64,000 nt of DNA, taken from NCBI RefSeq assembly GCF_016097555.1, contig NC_054708.1, forward strand, positions 26,186,205-26,250,204, read 5' to 3'. A program made the translations under genes and the position numbers. This document shows positions 24,901 to 39,900 of this stretch, one piece after another (position 1 is the stretch's first letter; each line of letters starts with the position of its first letter). Under the pieces are notes generated by a model. That model saw only the letters and a list, made by a program, of their open reading frames with translations. It had not been told where the DNA came from and did no database searches. The stretch is from Gigantopelta aegis. Its lineage: Eukaryota > Mollusca > Gastropoda > Neomphalida > Peltospiridae.

Positions 24901-27900
24901 AAAAAAGATAAATGACATACAGTTTTTGAGGAAAACTGCTACATTTTTTTCAATAGCAGCAAGGGATCTTTTACAAGCACTTTCCCACAGACAGGACAGC
25001 ACAAACCATGGTCTTTGAAATACCAGTCATGGGATGGGGAAAAAAACAATCAGAGAATGGGTCCTTAAGCACATCAGGTGAGTGCTCTACCCACTGCACT
25101 AGACCCTACCTTACAATGATGTTAATTTAAGGAACATGCAGGATAGGACATAGAATGGGGTTGGTTTGGCTAGGATAAGAGTTGGCTAGGATGGAGATGG
25201 GGTGGGATAGGGTACAGTAATGTATAGTAGGGTCTGGATGGTAGAGGGAAAGTTTGTTTTGTTTAACGACACCACTGGAGTACATTGATTTATCAATCAT
25301 CAGCTATTGGATGTCAAACATATGGTAATTTTGACACAGTCATAGAGAGGAAAACTGCTACATTTTTTCCATTAGCAGCAAGGGATCTTTGATATGCACC
25401 ATCCCACAGACAGGATAGCACATACCACGGCCTTTGATATACCAGTCGTGGTGCACTTGCTGGAATGAGAAATAGCCCAATGGGCCCACCAACGGGGATT
25501 GATCCCAAAACGACCGATCATCAAGCGAGTGCTCTACTACTGGGCTACATCCTGCCCCTGACTGGGAACAGACCTGTGTTGTCAGAGGGAGTGGGGGCTT
25601 AGGTATATACTAAATAAATCTGATTTTTAATTGGGACTCGGGTATATAGTCTCCTGGCTTAGGGATTTTCAAAACTATCTTAGCACTGTGAAACCGTAAA
25701 AAAACATCATAGGTTGTGACGTCATTATACCACATGCCATAGTGACGTTATAGCTTACAATGGTTTTACAATTTCGTAGGCTAAGATTGCTTTGAAAATA
25801 TGGGCCCAGGTTTCGATGAAAAGTAATCAACAGAAATGGTGTCCCATCTATTGTCTAGTATGTACCTGTGTATACTCATATTTTTCACATTTGTTTCTAA
25901 CATAAGTAAACTGTGTATGTCTCCTGTATTTCAGGAATGAGACAAAACAATTGTAAAGCCTACTGCAGAAAAACATTCACTTACACTGACAACGGCTCCC
26001 TCGGTCAGGAACTGTAGCAGCATGGATCTGGCTATAGGAAGTGTCTGTATTTGACGACAGCAATTCTTGCAGAGACGGATTCTACGCAACATTATCATGT
26101 TATCTGGTAAAGAGAAACATTAACATATTATAATCAGTACAGATCTTCTTCAAAGTGTCATAAAAGACATTCGCAGATCTAAATGCATGAAAAATGTTGC
26201 AGTAATCTTGCCATTCAACATACAATTTTTTTTTTTAATTCAACATATTAGAGATTTCAACCATGCAACATACGAGATATTATAAAAAAAATTCAGCATA
26301 CTGGTTATTTCAAACATTCAACATACCAGAGATTTAAAAAATTAAATATACCAGTGACTTTAGACATTTAACAAACCAGTAATTTAAAACATAAAATATA
26401 CCAGAGATTTCAAACATACAACATACCAGAAATTAAAAAGATTCATCATATCAGAGATTTAAAACATTTAACAAACCAGTAATTTAAAACATTTAACATA
26501 CCACAGATTTCAAACATACAACATACCACAGATTTCGAAAATTCAACATACCAGAGATTTAAAACATACAACACACAAGAGATTTAAAAAAATCAACATA
26601 CCAATGAATTCAAACATTGAAAATGTCACAGATTAAAAAAATTCAACATCCCAAAGATTTCACACTCTCAAGAGATTTTTAAAAATCCAACATACCATTG
26701 AATTCAAACATTAAATTAAATGTACCAGCATACCAGAGATTTCGAGCATTCTGAAGAAAGTAGACGACAAAGCACTGCAGAGGTGAGTGAGAGTTGTGGC
26801 ATCGACTGCTGGAGGGATGTTGATGTGAGTCAGAATACTGAGCACCGCCGCGGACACCTCCCGGTCTGGGTGAAGCATCAGCGACGAAAGTGATCTCATG
26901 TGATTCTGTAGACAATGACGCAGTCGAGAACTAAAACAAAACAAAAAAGAATTGTTTTATTTAATGACACACAAAAAACATTTTTATTTATGGTTATATG
27001 AAGAAATACATACAATTTGGTGGACTAATGAATAAATTTATACATACAAATTGGTATACTAATGAAGGAAGGAAATGTTTTATTGAATGATGCACTCAAC
27101 ACGTTTTATTTAGTTATATGATGCCAGACATATGGTTAAGGACCACACAGACATTGAGAGAGGAAGCCCACTGTCGTCACTTCATGGTCTACTCTTTTCG
27201 ATTAGCAGCAAGGGATCTTTTATATGCACCATTCCAGAGACAGGGTAGTACATACCACGGCCTTTGCTATGCCAGTTGTGGTGCACTGGCTGGAATGAGA
27301 AATAGTCCAATGGCCCACTGATGGGGTGGTATACTAATGAATACATTTATACATACAAATTGGTGTACTAATGAATAAATTTGGTGCAATAAATTTGATA
27401 TGTAATTCGTAGATCCAAGTTCATTTCAGAAATATTCAGACCTCTTTATGCAAATTTATGTGCACCAGTAATATGAAATCTGAAATGTGTTTAATTTACT
27501 AATAATGTTTTAAGTTGTTATGAACATGATGTAAATAAAAACATATCAATCTGTGCCCAGTTAAAAAATAAAATGGGTTAACTTATTAAAAACCTAAATT
27601 TTTGTCAATGAAACATGAAAATATTTTGCCAAATAATGCAACTATAAATAATGTTCCATTAAAACAGGCTTAGTAGTCGATGTGTGTATAATACATCATG
27701 GACATACAAATCTGAATATATATGTACTCTACAACTGTCACATTGAACAAGTCCTAAATGTTTTTTGCCAAAACATTCCACAATTTATTTTTAACTAAAA
27801 TATTCTTAGCAGTTACAAAAAAAAAAAAGAAGAATAAAAGTTTGAATATTTTAATTAATCTACTACAGTAGTGTGACTTTGAAAATGTTACGGGGCGGGA

Positions 27901-30900
27901 CATAGCCAAGTGGTAAAGCATTCGCTTGATGCACGGTCAGTCTAGGATCGATCCCCGTTGGTGGACCTATTGGGCAATTTCTTGCTCCAGTCAGTACTCC
28001 ACCACTTGTGTAACAAAGACCGTGGTATGTACTATCCTGTCTGTGGGATGGTGCAAATAAAAGATCCCTTGCTGCTAATCGAAAAGAGTAGCCCATGAAG
28101 TGGCGACATCGGGTTTCCTCTCGCAATATCTGTGTGGTCCTTAATCATATGTCTGACGCCATATAACCGTAAATAAAATGTGTTGAGTGCGTCATTAAAT
28201 AAATCATTTCCTTCCTTCCTTGAAAATGTTACAATTATTTGCAAATTTGTATGGTTTCAAACACCTTAGTAACAAAGATTTCAAAACCATTACAATTCTG
28301 TGACAAAACAAAACCAGCATATACCTTGTAGTCTTTTTCTTAAATGATTCGGTTTTCCTTTCCCACTGGACGAGAAAAAGGAGATTTTTCAACAGCTGAA
28401 GGTGACTGATCTCATTATGTGGAAGCAGTAAACTAAACACGTGATCAACAGTCATGGTAATCACATCAGGAAACACTGTCTCAATTCCTTTTTGAAGTCT
28501 CAGAAAAACAATCGACTGAAAAAAACACAAAAAAACTGTTGACAAATAGTGAGAATATTGGTACGTCTAAAGAAAATGAAATAGAATTTTTAAAACTTCA
28601 AGGGATATAACTTTAAAATACTGAAGCAACCTCTTAGCATGAAAAACATTAAAGACCATATATCCAAATTACTGAAAAATAACTATTTCATAATATAGCA
28701 ATTTTCATAATATTGTAGGTGAAGCAGTCTCTGAGTAAGGAACACACTAAGAGCCATAACTTTATAAAATTAATTTAAAATCAACTAGTTTGTAACATAG
28801 CAATTTTTATATTTCATTTCAACCTATTTCCGTGCTTATATCCAATTAAGGTTCAAGCACGCTGTCCCGGGCACACACCTCAGCTACCTGGACTGTCTTT
28901 CTAGGACAGTTGGTTAGTTGTTAGTGGTTAGTGAGAAAGAAGAGGATGTAGTGGTCTTACGCCTACCAATTGAGTCATTAAAACTCGCTCTGAACCCTAT
29001 ACCTATTAGCCTTATGTCCGTTGGCTTAACCACGCCACCACCGAGGCCGATTTTTCATATTACCTGAGGTGCCCTCTTAGCATGGGCAATAACTCCAGCC
29101 AGAATGGAAGCAGCACCGGTTTGTCCACAGTACAAGGCAACACATATGAGCAGCTTCTGAAGCCACATCACACTGAAATAAGAAAATAATATAAACTAGA
29201 AAATTAACGTGTTCAGTGTACTGCCATGCAAATACCCAGGGTTTAATGTTCCATGCACACAAAATTCTATTTCTATCCGTGCATCGTTTTAAAACCAACA
29301 TATGAATCAAGTTTTCAAACATCTGGGATAATCTCAGGATTCATTGGTGCATGGACTACTGGGTTTAAAACTGCAAAGTGTTGGGCACAGTTTCATAAAA
29401 TGATCATAACACCAATAACAATTGTATGTCTTACTATTGCGACTAAATATTCTTCTATAATATGACTTTAACTCTCTAATGATTGGGGTACTTGTAACCA
29501 CCTATTTCCAAAACCAGAAGACATTAAGCGGTTACACAATGTAATGACACATGGGAATAGAAAGAAAGAAAGAAATGTTTTATTCAACAACACACTCAAC
29601 ACATTTTATTTACGGTTGTATGGCGTCAAGCATATGGTTATTGACCACACAGATAATGAGAGAGGAAACCTGCTGTCACCACTTCATGGGCTACTCTTTT
29701 CGATTAGCAGCAAGGAATATTTTACATGCACCTTCCCACAGACAGGGTAGTACATATCACGGCCTTTGATATACCAGTTGTGGCACATTGGCTGGAACGA
29801 GAAACAGCCCAATAGGTCCACCGACGGGGATCGATCCCAGACCGATCCTGCATCGAGCGAGCTGCACCCTGCCCTCCATGGGAAAGGAGACGTGGTGCCT
29901 TATGGGTATATTTACAAGACATTACCTTTGTCCCTCACTTTCCATGAGCAGTTCGACGAGCTTGCCTATACTGGGTGTCAGACCTGCAATGAGCGGCACG
30001 TCGCAGGATGCCGGGTCTCGTTTCTTACAGTGAACCAGGCGCTGTAACTCCTGTAACAACTTGTTCTGTAACACAAACCATACACTCATAGACTAACATC
30101 ACACTCACAAATTTCAGTCAAATAATGAAAATAATAAAAGCATTTCAAGACCTTAACTATTCACTATTCTAATGTCTGCCCAATGGCAGCTTATAAATCT
30201 GGAAGCCCCAGATTTCAGTGATGAGCCAATAACAAATACTATAACTATTTTTTTTGAAAATATATCTTCTGCTGTGGAAATCCAGCCAGATATCTGTTGA
30301 TATATTTTATCGGATGCCTACCACAAGTTCGCTGCATGTTTCCTGAACTTCTTTCACTGGGCATTCTACCTCCATGCCATCTGAAAAAAAAAAAAACAAA
30401 AAAAAAACTTACTTTTCAAATTAAATTGTAAACTTTCAAGGATATATATAATATTTAAAAAAAACCTAGAAATCACAACTATAACCATAATCTTTGATAA
30501 AGCTACATGTAGTATTATCTTTAAAAATTTAGCAAGGCAGGGAAGACTAAATACTTTTGTGGAATTTTGTGGCATTTAAAAAAAAATTAAAAACAAAAAT
30601 TAATAAAAATCAAATTAAAATTAATGTAATTAATGAACTTGCTTTAATAAACGAATGACAAAATATATAACGGATATTTATTAATTAATAGTGACAGGCA
30701 TTCTTGACAATTCTCTGAAGGAAGTACGGTATGCTAAAGAGAACCTTACCCATATTAAGAACATAAATGATCACATAGCCTTTTTTATTTACACATTATT
30801 TCCATTGTAGATGTGCACTACAGGTACTATTTGAGAAATTTACTTGTCACAAACATAAGCTATGGTACATATATGTGTTAAAATAGCATGTCACAATATT

Positions 30901-33900
30901 AATCCAGTTTACAGTACTCATTTTGAATACTCACCTGACTGAATTCTTGGCGAGGCAGTCGTAACGAGAAAATGGAGAACATCATAGCTCCCAGTATCAG
31001 TTTTGATGGCCAGATGAACTACAAGGGTCAACAGGCTAAAACAAATAATAAATAATAAAATCAAAATATAAAAAGAGAAAGAAAGAAAAGAAAGAAATGT
31101 TTTATTTAACGACGCACTCAACACATTTTATTTACGGTTATATGGCGTCAATACAAAAAGAAAGAGACATATTTACCACATATTTAGTAACAAATACAGT
31201 CAAACATCAGTATCTTGATGTTCATGAGACCAAACCAAAAATCTCAAGATATTGGGGACTCAATGTAAGTATAACAGTTGTTGGAGAAAATTATACCATG
31301 GAAGCATTTTTTATATCCAAGATACTTTGGGCTGATGAGACAATATATAGATGTTCAAATAAGAACGTTTGACTGTATATTACACAGGTGTAATATTGCT
31401 CTGTTATAGTGGGGGAAGTACATTTTCAGCACACTGTAAACCACAGGAAACTATTAAGTTAAAGAGAATAGAACTCATAATTACAAATGATAAATAACAT
31501 GACATACAGTGAATAGAAACAGTGGGATGTCTATTAGCTAAATGCTCATCATCTTTGAAGTTTGATCAAATTACCTGAAGTACTCTTGAGCATTTGTTTT
31601 TTTCCAAGTAGCAAACTGTTTGTGAAGTTTATTCAGCACAACTGGGGTTACTGAAATTTAAATTTTAAAAAAGTAAATTGGTAGCATTTAAATTAACAAG
31701 AAATAATTTGCAAAAAACCACTAATGAAAACACTTAAAGAACAATTAAAATGGAAGACAAGTTAATTTAGAAGTTACCAGAATGCACCAAAGAGCACATA
31801 CAATATAGAAATCCTACAGGGGAGCATGTTACCAAAAATTAAAGTTTGTTTTACTTAATGACACCACTAGAGCACATTGATTAAGTGATCATCAGCTATT
31901 GAATGTGAAACATTTAGTAATTCTGGTATTTAGCCTTCAGAGGAAATCCACACAAAACATTTTATTAGCAGCAAGAGATTTTTTATATGCACTTTGCAAC
32001 AGACAAGACAGTACATACCACAGCCTTTGATATACCAGTCAAGGGGCACAGGCTGGGATGGACAAAACACCAAGGAGGTTTAATCCTATGAACAAACCAA
32101 ACACTCTAATAACTGAGGCCTTTTGTTAGCAATAATAAGCAATATATACTCAACAAAGAAAGTTTAGCAAATATCTTGTATGACGTCTAAATTTGCCATG
32201 GTTGAATAAACTTAAAAGAAAACGAGGTCCTCCTGTTGTGTTACGGCAAAGGTTGATGAGTTTATGTTGTTTGTAAATGGTTAACATTTCAGATGTGAAT
32301 ACTAATTAATAAAAATAGGTTCATTTATAAATGTTATGCCATTTCTTTTAACATTAGGTAAACTTTTGTTGTCGAGTACTGTATAATACTTTATTTTCTC
32401 GTGGAATTTATTTTTGCGTTTTTCGCGTGTGAATGAAATTCATGAAAATATATTCCACGTGAAAATAAACTTTTTATAAAGGCCGACAATTTTTTTTTTT
32501 TAAATGTAGTCTCGTTCAACTATACCACATTAGTTTCCGATGTACGAGGCTAGTAGTATTATTAGTAACAAAGCGGTGCTCCCTCCTGTCACGGAACAAA
32601 CCACAAAACACAAAAGCTGCTTAAAACTTTAAATCAAGAACACGATTGTAAGTACATACATGATAATAAAACAATACTAACACTAAAAAGCTTTATGCTG
32701 TTTTCCTTCGCATGTGCTAGCGATCAGTTCATCGGACAGACTACACGTGTTCAACGACGGAAGTAAACGTGCATTATCACAGTATATTAAAAATGTGGAA
32801 GTGAAAAATTCCGGACTGGGCTATGTTCAGATGTTTCACAATTTTATTTTTATTTTTGGCCTGTTAGCCAATCACAAACCGTTTTGAACTAGTATTTTGA
32901 CGGCAATAAATATTGTTTTAAACAAACTTAAGTTACTGAGTACTAGTAGCTTGTGCCTTCAAATTCCACTTCGTTTTCGGTTTTTGTTTTTATAACAATT
33001 ATAAGGATTAAGAAAAACTGCACACGGTAAGCACCTTCTGTAAGCTTATTAACTTGTAAACAATAAAGTCTTGATTGGTTGAAGCAGGAAAACTATTGTT
33101 TTATGTGTATAGCACTCGTGTGTACATGTAGGATTAGTTCTACAGATTAGCGTAACAACCGGCAAAACTAAGTTCCATTTTTAAAACAAAATTATTGACA
33201 TCTGTACTTCATTTTTTTTTATTGATGGGGGTTGGGGGATTCGCGAAAATAAATGTTCGCGAATTGATCCATTTTCATTCAATCGCGAAAATTTGATCCC
33301 GCGAAAATTAAGTATTATACAGTATATATTTATGACCCTTCCACACCCATAAATTGTAAATTTGTTTCAACAGGCCTCTACCATGACATAAGAGTAACAC
33401 TTACATGATTTGATCATGTCGGTTGTGAGAACGTGAAGCAGCATGGGAGACATCGAGGCCAGCTGCAGTAGGAACGGAACTGTCGTCACTTTGACTGGGC
33501 TACTGTCACCCTGCAAACTGTCCTATTTATGGGAGAAGAGAAAAAAAGCATTCTGAGTGTACTGCTAAAGCAAATTTTCGTATCTCCTAAATTCAAGGAC
33601 CATAACTCTTGTCAAAAATGGGTAAATCACACGTTGAATGGACAGACTGACATGTAGGTGCCTAATACTAAAAGTAAATCTATAAAGCAAACCTCACAAT
33701 TTAAAATAATTGCATTACTGCTTTATCATTACAATATAAAGTCATTTGCATGAACCTGGTTAAGCCACAAAAAATGGTTTTGTTCAATCATGTATGAATA
33801 TCAATGTAAAAAACCCCAAACAGTTCTAAGTTGTTTTATAGAATATGTTTTTGAACAGTGATGTTTCGACTAATATTTAGCTGAGCGCATGTACATGTAA

Positions 33901-36900
33901 TCCCTGCCCCATCAATTCCTTTAAGTCACAATCATTAAATACTTAATTAATAATTTTCAATTATAATAAAGTAAACAAACATTTCTAAACATAAAAATAA
34001 TTTATTTTGTGTAATTTTAAAAACATTCTTCAAAAATCTACCATAATAATAAAAATACTACTGGTATGTTATGCACAAATGTCAGTATTCTAATATACTG
34101 TAAATCAGGAAATGTTAGCGAGCACAAAACTTTAGCGAAACCATATATTTCATGAAGCTAAAATTAAAGAGACGTACAACAGACTCTCCCGAAAAATGTT
34201 TGTGTGACTGAACTGTCGGTGATCAACTGAACACACAACAATAGTTACATGCAAAATGGATAGCAAACAACAATAGTTAGTTAGCATGCACATTCTGTAA
34301 TTTTCTACTAAAATTGAGCAGTATGTAAGCTACATAATGTCAAAATAAATCAAAAGTATTATTTAACCTGATCCTACAGCTTGAGGTTTTTCTTACCATT
34401 TCTAATATGACCGTGCTAAAAAAATTATATCGCTAATATATCACTTATTCGGATTTTGCTAAATCTTAAGATCGCTAATATTTTACAATTTCCAGAAAAT
34501 TATTGACCTCAAATAGATTCATCAATGCGTGTCGAATATCTTGTCCATGTTTTGATGCCAGGTGGCCAAGAATTCCAACGACGGAGGCCATTTTGGGAAT
34601 CTTCATGCGAGCGGACACGTCTCGACCCGCTGGGTCGGTCTCGGCGCTGCAGAAATCCTTGAGACCGCAGTTTAACACCCGTGTGATTATCATCTTGGGA
34701 AAACAAGACCTGAGTAACACAAAGATGTTAGTTAAAAAAAGAAGAAGAAAAATGGTAATGGATTCATTTCATTGAATAATGTGTAGTACATTATGAAAAC
34801 ATTATTTTTGCTTATTGAAACTGATACAAGCTATAAAGAAATCAATACACTAAGATGAAAAATGGAACATCCCAAACACACAAATATATATATATAGAGA
34901 CAAAATTTAAAATTTTAATTAAAGCAAAGTTTTTAATGATATTGAAACATATTTTTAAAATCCTTACTTTAAAAGATATGCTGTGTTATTTCTTTATGTT
35001 TCTATTCAAAATAGAATAAAAAATATGTTAAAAATGTAAATAGTCTGGAAATTCTTATAGTTCCAATGGTTTCACAAAAAGAATTATAAATGTTAGAACT
35101 GTATGTATACTTTATACTTATATATATATACATATATATACTTGTATGTATATGAATGGAAAAACGGGTGACCACGTACCCGATGTGAGCGACGACCCAG
35201 TCAAAGTGCGGGCTGTACTTGACAGACGCTTCCAACAGAGCATCAACACACTTGTCTGGAGCTCCTCCCACCCTGAAACATTCACGCCACAGGTTTATAG
35301 TTTACCTCACCTGTAGCAGTGCTCAACAAAGGTTCGAGAAAGTCACCAGCCCTAACAGAAGCTTTGGCTAGTGCCTTCTGTATTACGCTAATACAGTTGA
35401 CAAATCCACTAGCCCGGGACCAACGGCTAGTGGATTTGTCGAACCCTGCTGTACATTACATAACCTGCATATTAAGGAAGGACAAAGAAAGAAAGAAATG
35501 TTTTATTTAACGACGCACTCAACACATTTTATTTACGGTTATATGGCGTCAGACATATGGTTAAGGACCACAAAGATTTTGAGAGGAAACCCGCTGTCAC
35601 CACTATATGGGTTACTCTTCTGATTAGCAGCAAGGGATCTTTTATTTGCGCTTCCCACAGGCAGGATAGCACAAACCATGGCCTTTATTGAACCAGTCAA
35701 GGATTACTGGTCGGTGCAAGTGACCATTGAGCCTTGCGAAGCACTCACTCAGGGTTTGGAGTTGGTATCTAGATTAAAAATCCCATGCCTCGACCGGGAT
35801 CCGAACCCAGTACCTACCAGCCTGTAGACCGATGGCCTGCCACAATGCCACCAAGGCCGGTATTAAGGAAGGAAGGAACTATTTATTTAATGATGCACTC
35901 AACACATTTTATTTACGGTTATATGGCGTCAGACATATGGTTAAGGACCACACAGATATTAAGAGAGGAAACCCGTTGTCACCACTTCATGAGCTACTCT
36001 TTTCGATAAGCAGAAAGAGATCTTTTATATGCACCATCCCACAGACAGGGTAGCACATACCACATACTTTGATATACCAGTCGTAGTGCACTGGCTAACC
36101 TGCACATTATATCATGTCTTTTTAAGATTATTAGGTCACACATGTATACACACATCACCACCACAACCTCCACTCAATATTTAAAAAACATTTTTAACTA
36201 TATTTTCTGGGAGGCACGACTTGAACCATCTTAGAAATTTCGCTTGTCAGAATTTGGACACACACTCCCTAAATATTTTCTTGCAGTGTTACCCGTTTTT
36301 GTATTAAAAAAATACTGTAAATTCAAAGTATATAACCTCAGCTGTTGGCAATTAGCAGCTTCATGTTAAACCACAGACTAAATGATATAAGACTTTCACT
36401 GTATAACCGTAAATAAAATGAGTTGAGTGCGTCGTTAAATAAAACATTTCCTTGTAAGATATGCTAGGGTATTTAGCAACCAAATTGTGCAAGGTTAGTG
36501 ATGACACAACTGGTTGCATACTGACAATGCTAAAATCTGACTGAAATAAAGCAATCGGAATTAAACCAGTTACCTTTTTGTTTATTAAGTGCATGTAATT
36601 TGTTACAGTAATCAACTGAGTTTGATGCCGATACAGCTAGAAAATGGCATGCTAAAAGACTTTCAGCTGTGTACATTGACTTGGATAACACAAATTTACA
36701 GAGCTAGCTCTGGCACTCACCAAATTCACCAATTGATTGCGAATTTCAAAAACAGTTGGCAAATTTTATTTTAATTTGGCAAAATAATTTCATGTCATAA
36801 TTGATATTTTCTTATAAAATAACTGTTTCTGTAACTTTTGAAGTTTAACAGACATTTTGGCAAAATTTTATGCTGACCTAGAGCTAGACCTGTAAAGTGT

Positions 36901-36932
36901 ATTAACCAAGCTCTCAAATATTTTTTGTTGAT

Positions 36933-36982
<50 letters not shown>

Positions 36983-39900
36983 GGAGGGGCAGGGACTCAT
37001 CCCTCCTTTTAATTTTTACCTAGCGAGAACAGTTACATCACACGTCTATTATTTACATCACATATACATTATATCACATTTACATCACCAGTCTTCACCA
37101 GCAAAAGCTTGTGACCAGCCCTGCAACCATCCACACTGTCTGGAAAGTTTTAAGAGAGCTGCAAATTAATCGCCTTGCATAATGAATTTCGTTTGAAATT
37201 TCACGTGGTTGCTAGCCTGGCATCATTTAAGGAGATTCAGTCAGCCTTGATTTTGCAAATGGCGAAGACTGCATCACAGCATATATATATATCACATCAT
37301 TTGTCGAATATGTCACCTGTACAGTACTCTTAAGAACAATACCTACATTGCAGAGAAGCACTCTGTCGCGAGCTCCATCAGCAGCTGGGTGGGCCTGCAC
37401 GTCATCCACACCTGAAGAATCTCGTTGAGGGAATTTGAATGTGGAATGCCTCTCTTCTTGGCATACTTGCAACTCACATGTCCAAGCAGCTCCAGAGACC
37501 ACTACATGTATAACACATTGATGCTAGTTTTTTATTTTTATATCAAATCAAAATGCCATATTTGTTCATTACGGTTCTATACATACAAGTAAATCACAGT
37601 TCTGAGTATAAATCAGGATACATATATAACAATATGTATGAAGATAACTGATAATAAATTATTTTATCTTTTTTGTACTCAAATTGCAGATTCAAGATAT
37701 GTTAAAGGGACATACCCTAGTTTTTAAACACTAGGCATATGTTTTACTATTAGAGCCGTTTTTGATAACTGAAATCATACTTTACTTATATTTTCTGCTT
37801 TAGATTATCACTTTCCGCACATTCAAAGTGTTTTTGGTCATCCTGGTGTTTTTAATATTACAAAATACATTTCTCATATTTTTTAAAACACACGTGCGTC
37901 TGAGAAGTAACAGTTATGGAGTCAAGTTTTAGTCTATTTTTAGAGGGTATTTCACCATTTCAAAGTCACAGACTCATGTTTCACTCAATTGTAACTTTAT
38001 CCAAATGTGTTACAGGTTTGTAGATTAACTAAACTCAGTGTTAGTTTTCACGGGTTGAAACTAGGATCTGTCCCTTTAAACTGAATTAATAATGCAACAA
38101 GTTTTTAAAGTGAAAGTTCTTGATGTGTAAAGTTTGTTAGCAATTGTTGGGCTCTGCAGTTAATATCTACAATAAAAAAAAATGCATACGTATAAATTGT
38201 ATGACTTAAGGACCCCCCCACCCCCCACCCATTTAAAGCAAACAATGCTATACACTTCATCATACTAATGGTTTTCCCTTATATTCTTTTAACTTTAAGT
38301 GCAAAAACAGGTTTTACATTTTAAGAATAATATACACAATACTGGTACAGGTATATGAAATTGCATTCAATAATTAAGAAACCTTTATTTAAGACACAAA
38401 ATTACTGATCAAATACAAAAGTAATAAATAAAATTTCATTTCATTTGCAATACACATATATGTGTGCCTATAACCAGTAATTATACATAGTAAAAATATT
38501 TTCTCCAATATATACATTAAATCTATTAAAGGGACATTCCTGAGTTTGCTGCACTTTTTAAGATGTTATCGACCAACAGAGACTTTTTAACGACTGTAAT
38601 TACATATCAAATATATTTTTATGCATAAAATATTAGTGGCTGTATATTAAATGTGTTTCTGATCGTTCTAATATTTATACTAGGTAAAATGTCATCGTAT
38701 TTCCTAAAATATAGTTTTTTCATACGTACAAAATTATTTGAAGACAAAATCCAGTTTCGGCTTCTTACAAATATTTACGATGACCAGAAACACATTGAAT
38801 ATACAGAGACTGATATTCTAAACAAGAAACTATATTTAATATGTAAGTTTAATCCTAGAAATATGTTATTAGTCGAAAACATCTTACAATGCAGGAAACT
38901 CAGGAATGTTCCTTTAAATGTAAGTTATGATAGCTTCTTACACTTGACAGTATTGGTGCCCATGCTTCAGGATTGGTCTGAATAAAGCTTAGCAGGACAC
39001 CGGATATGTCTCGCAAAATTCCCTCTATGTCTTTTGTTCTTTCGTCTGTTAAAAACAAAGTAAATAACAATTTAATATAATTATTATATCAATATACATG
39101 AATGTGGTCTATTAATCAACAAGAACAATAAAATCAAATGAGTTTGAGAACATAACATGGCATTTTCTAACTACCAGTAATAGTACTGGTATATATATAA
39201 TCATAAATACATGTAGCAATGTGTCATTGATATAACTTTAAAAGTGTGCACCTGGCACACAAAGTGAATTAGGAGCATTAGATTTGACGCAAAGTGAATT
39301 ATCAGAATTAAATTTGACCGTTGACTGGATTATACTGTAGATATGTAGCAATGTTGTTATTATTTTTATTTCATGATTTCCATTATCTATGTAATTAAAA
39401 AAGGTCTAATGTTTTTGGGGTTTTTTCATGATCATTGATAGTCAACACGTTGCAAACCTGTCAGTCACATAGTTCATTCTATCACTATCAGAGGTGAGTG
39501 TGGAATAATGCTTTTATTTTGTAAACTAGTACCTTTTCTAGACTACTAGTCCCCCAGGCCAATGGAAATATTTCTTAATGTCTATTCTAAAATTACATCA
39601 ACAGTGCAGTGTGGGGCCCAAAAATGCAGAGCATGTAGGAAAAATTTGCTAAATCTTCTACATAGTTAATCTAGTGTTCTTTAAAAATGTACAAAGAACA
39701 ATTTACTTTTATATACTGTAAATCAGGAAGTGTCAACGAGCATAAAATTTTAGTGAATTTAGCAAGCTAGGCTATGTAAAATGCTAATTATTTTATGACA
39801 CTAAATTTAAAAAGATGTACCACAGATTATGTCCGAAAAACTTTTGTGCAACTGTTTTGAACACACAAAAAATGGATATATGCTACTGATTAAACCAAAA

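Noticed and set aside
28204..28545. 113-codon frame taken as one exon
   Set aside because: Only 28325-28515 is exon; both edges have splice sites and the extra residues read into intron and a SINE.
38076..38079. TTAA flanks as proof of piggyBac
   Set aside because: Kept only as inference: with AAAGGG ends, TA or TTA target sites would look the same without an empty site.
38653..38985. 110-codon frame
   Set aside because: Runs through the palindromic MITE and then across the complement of an INTS5 exon.
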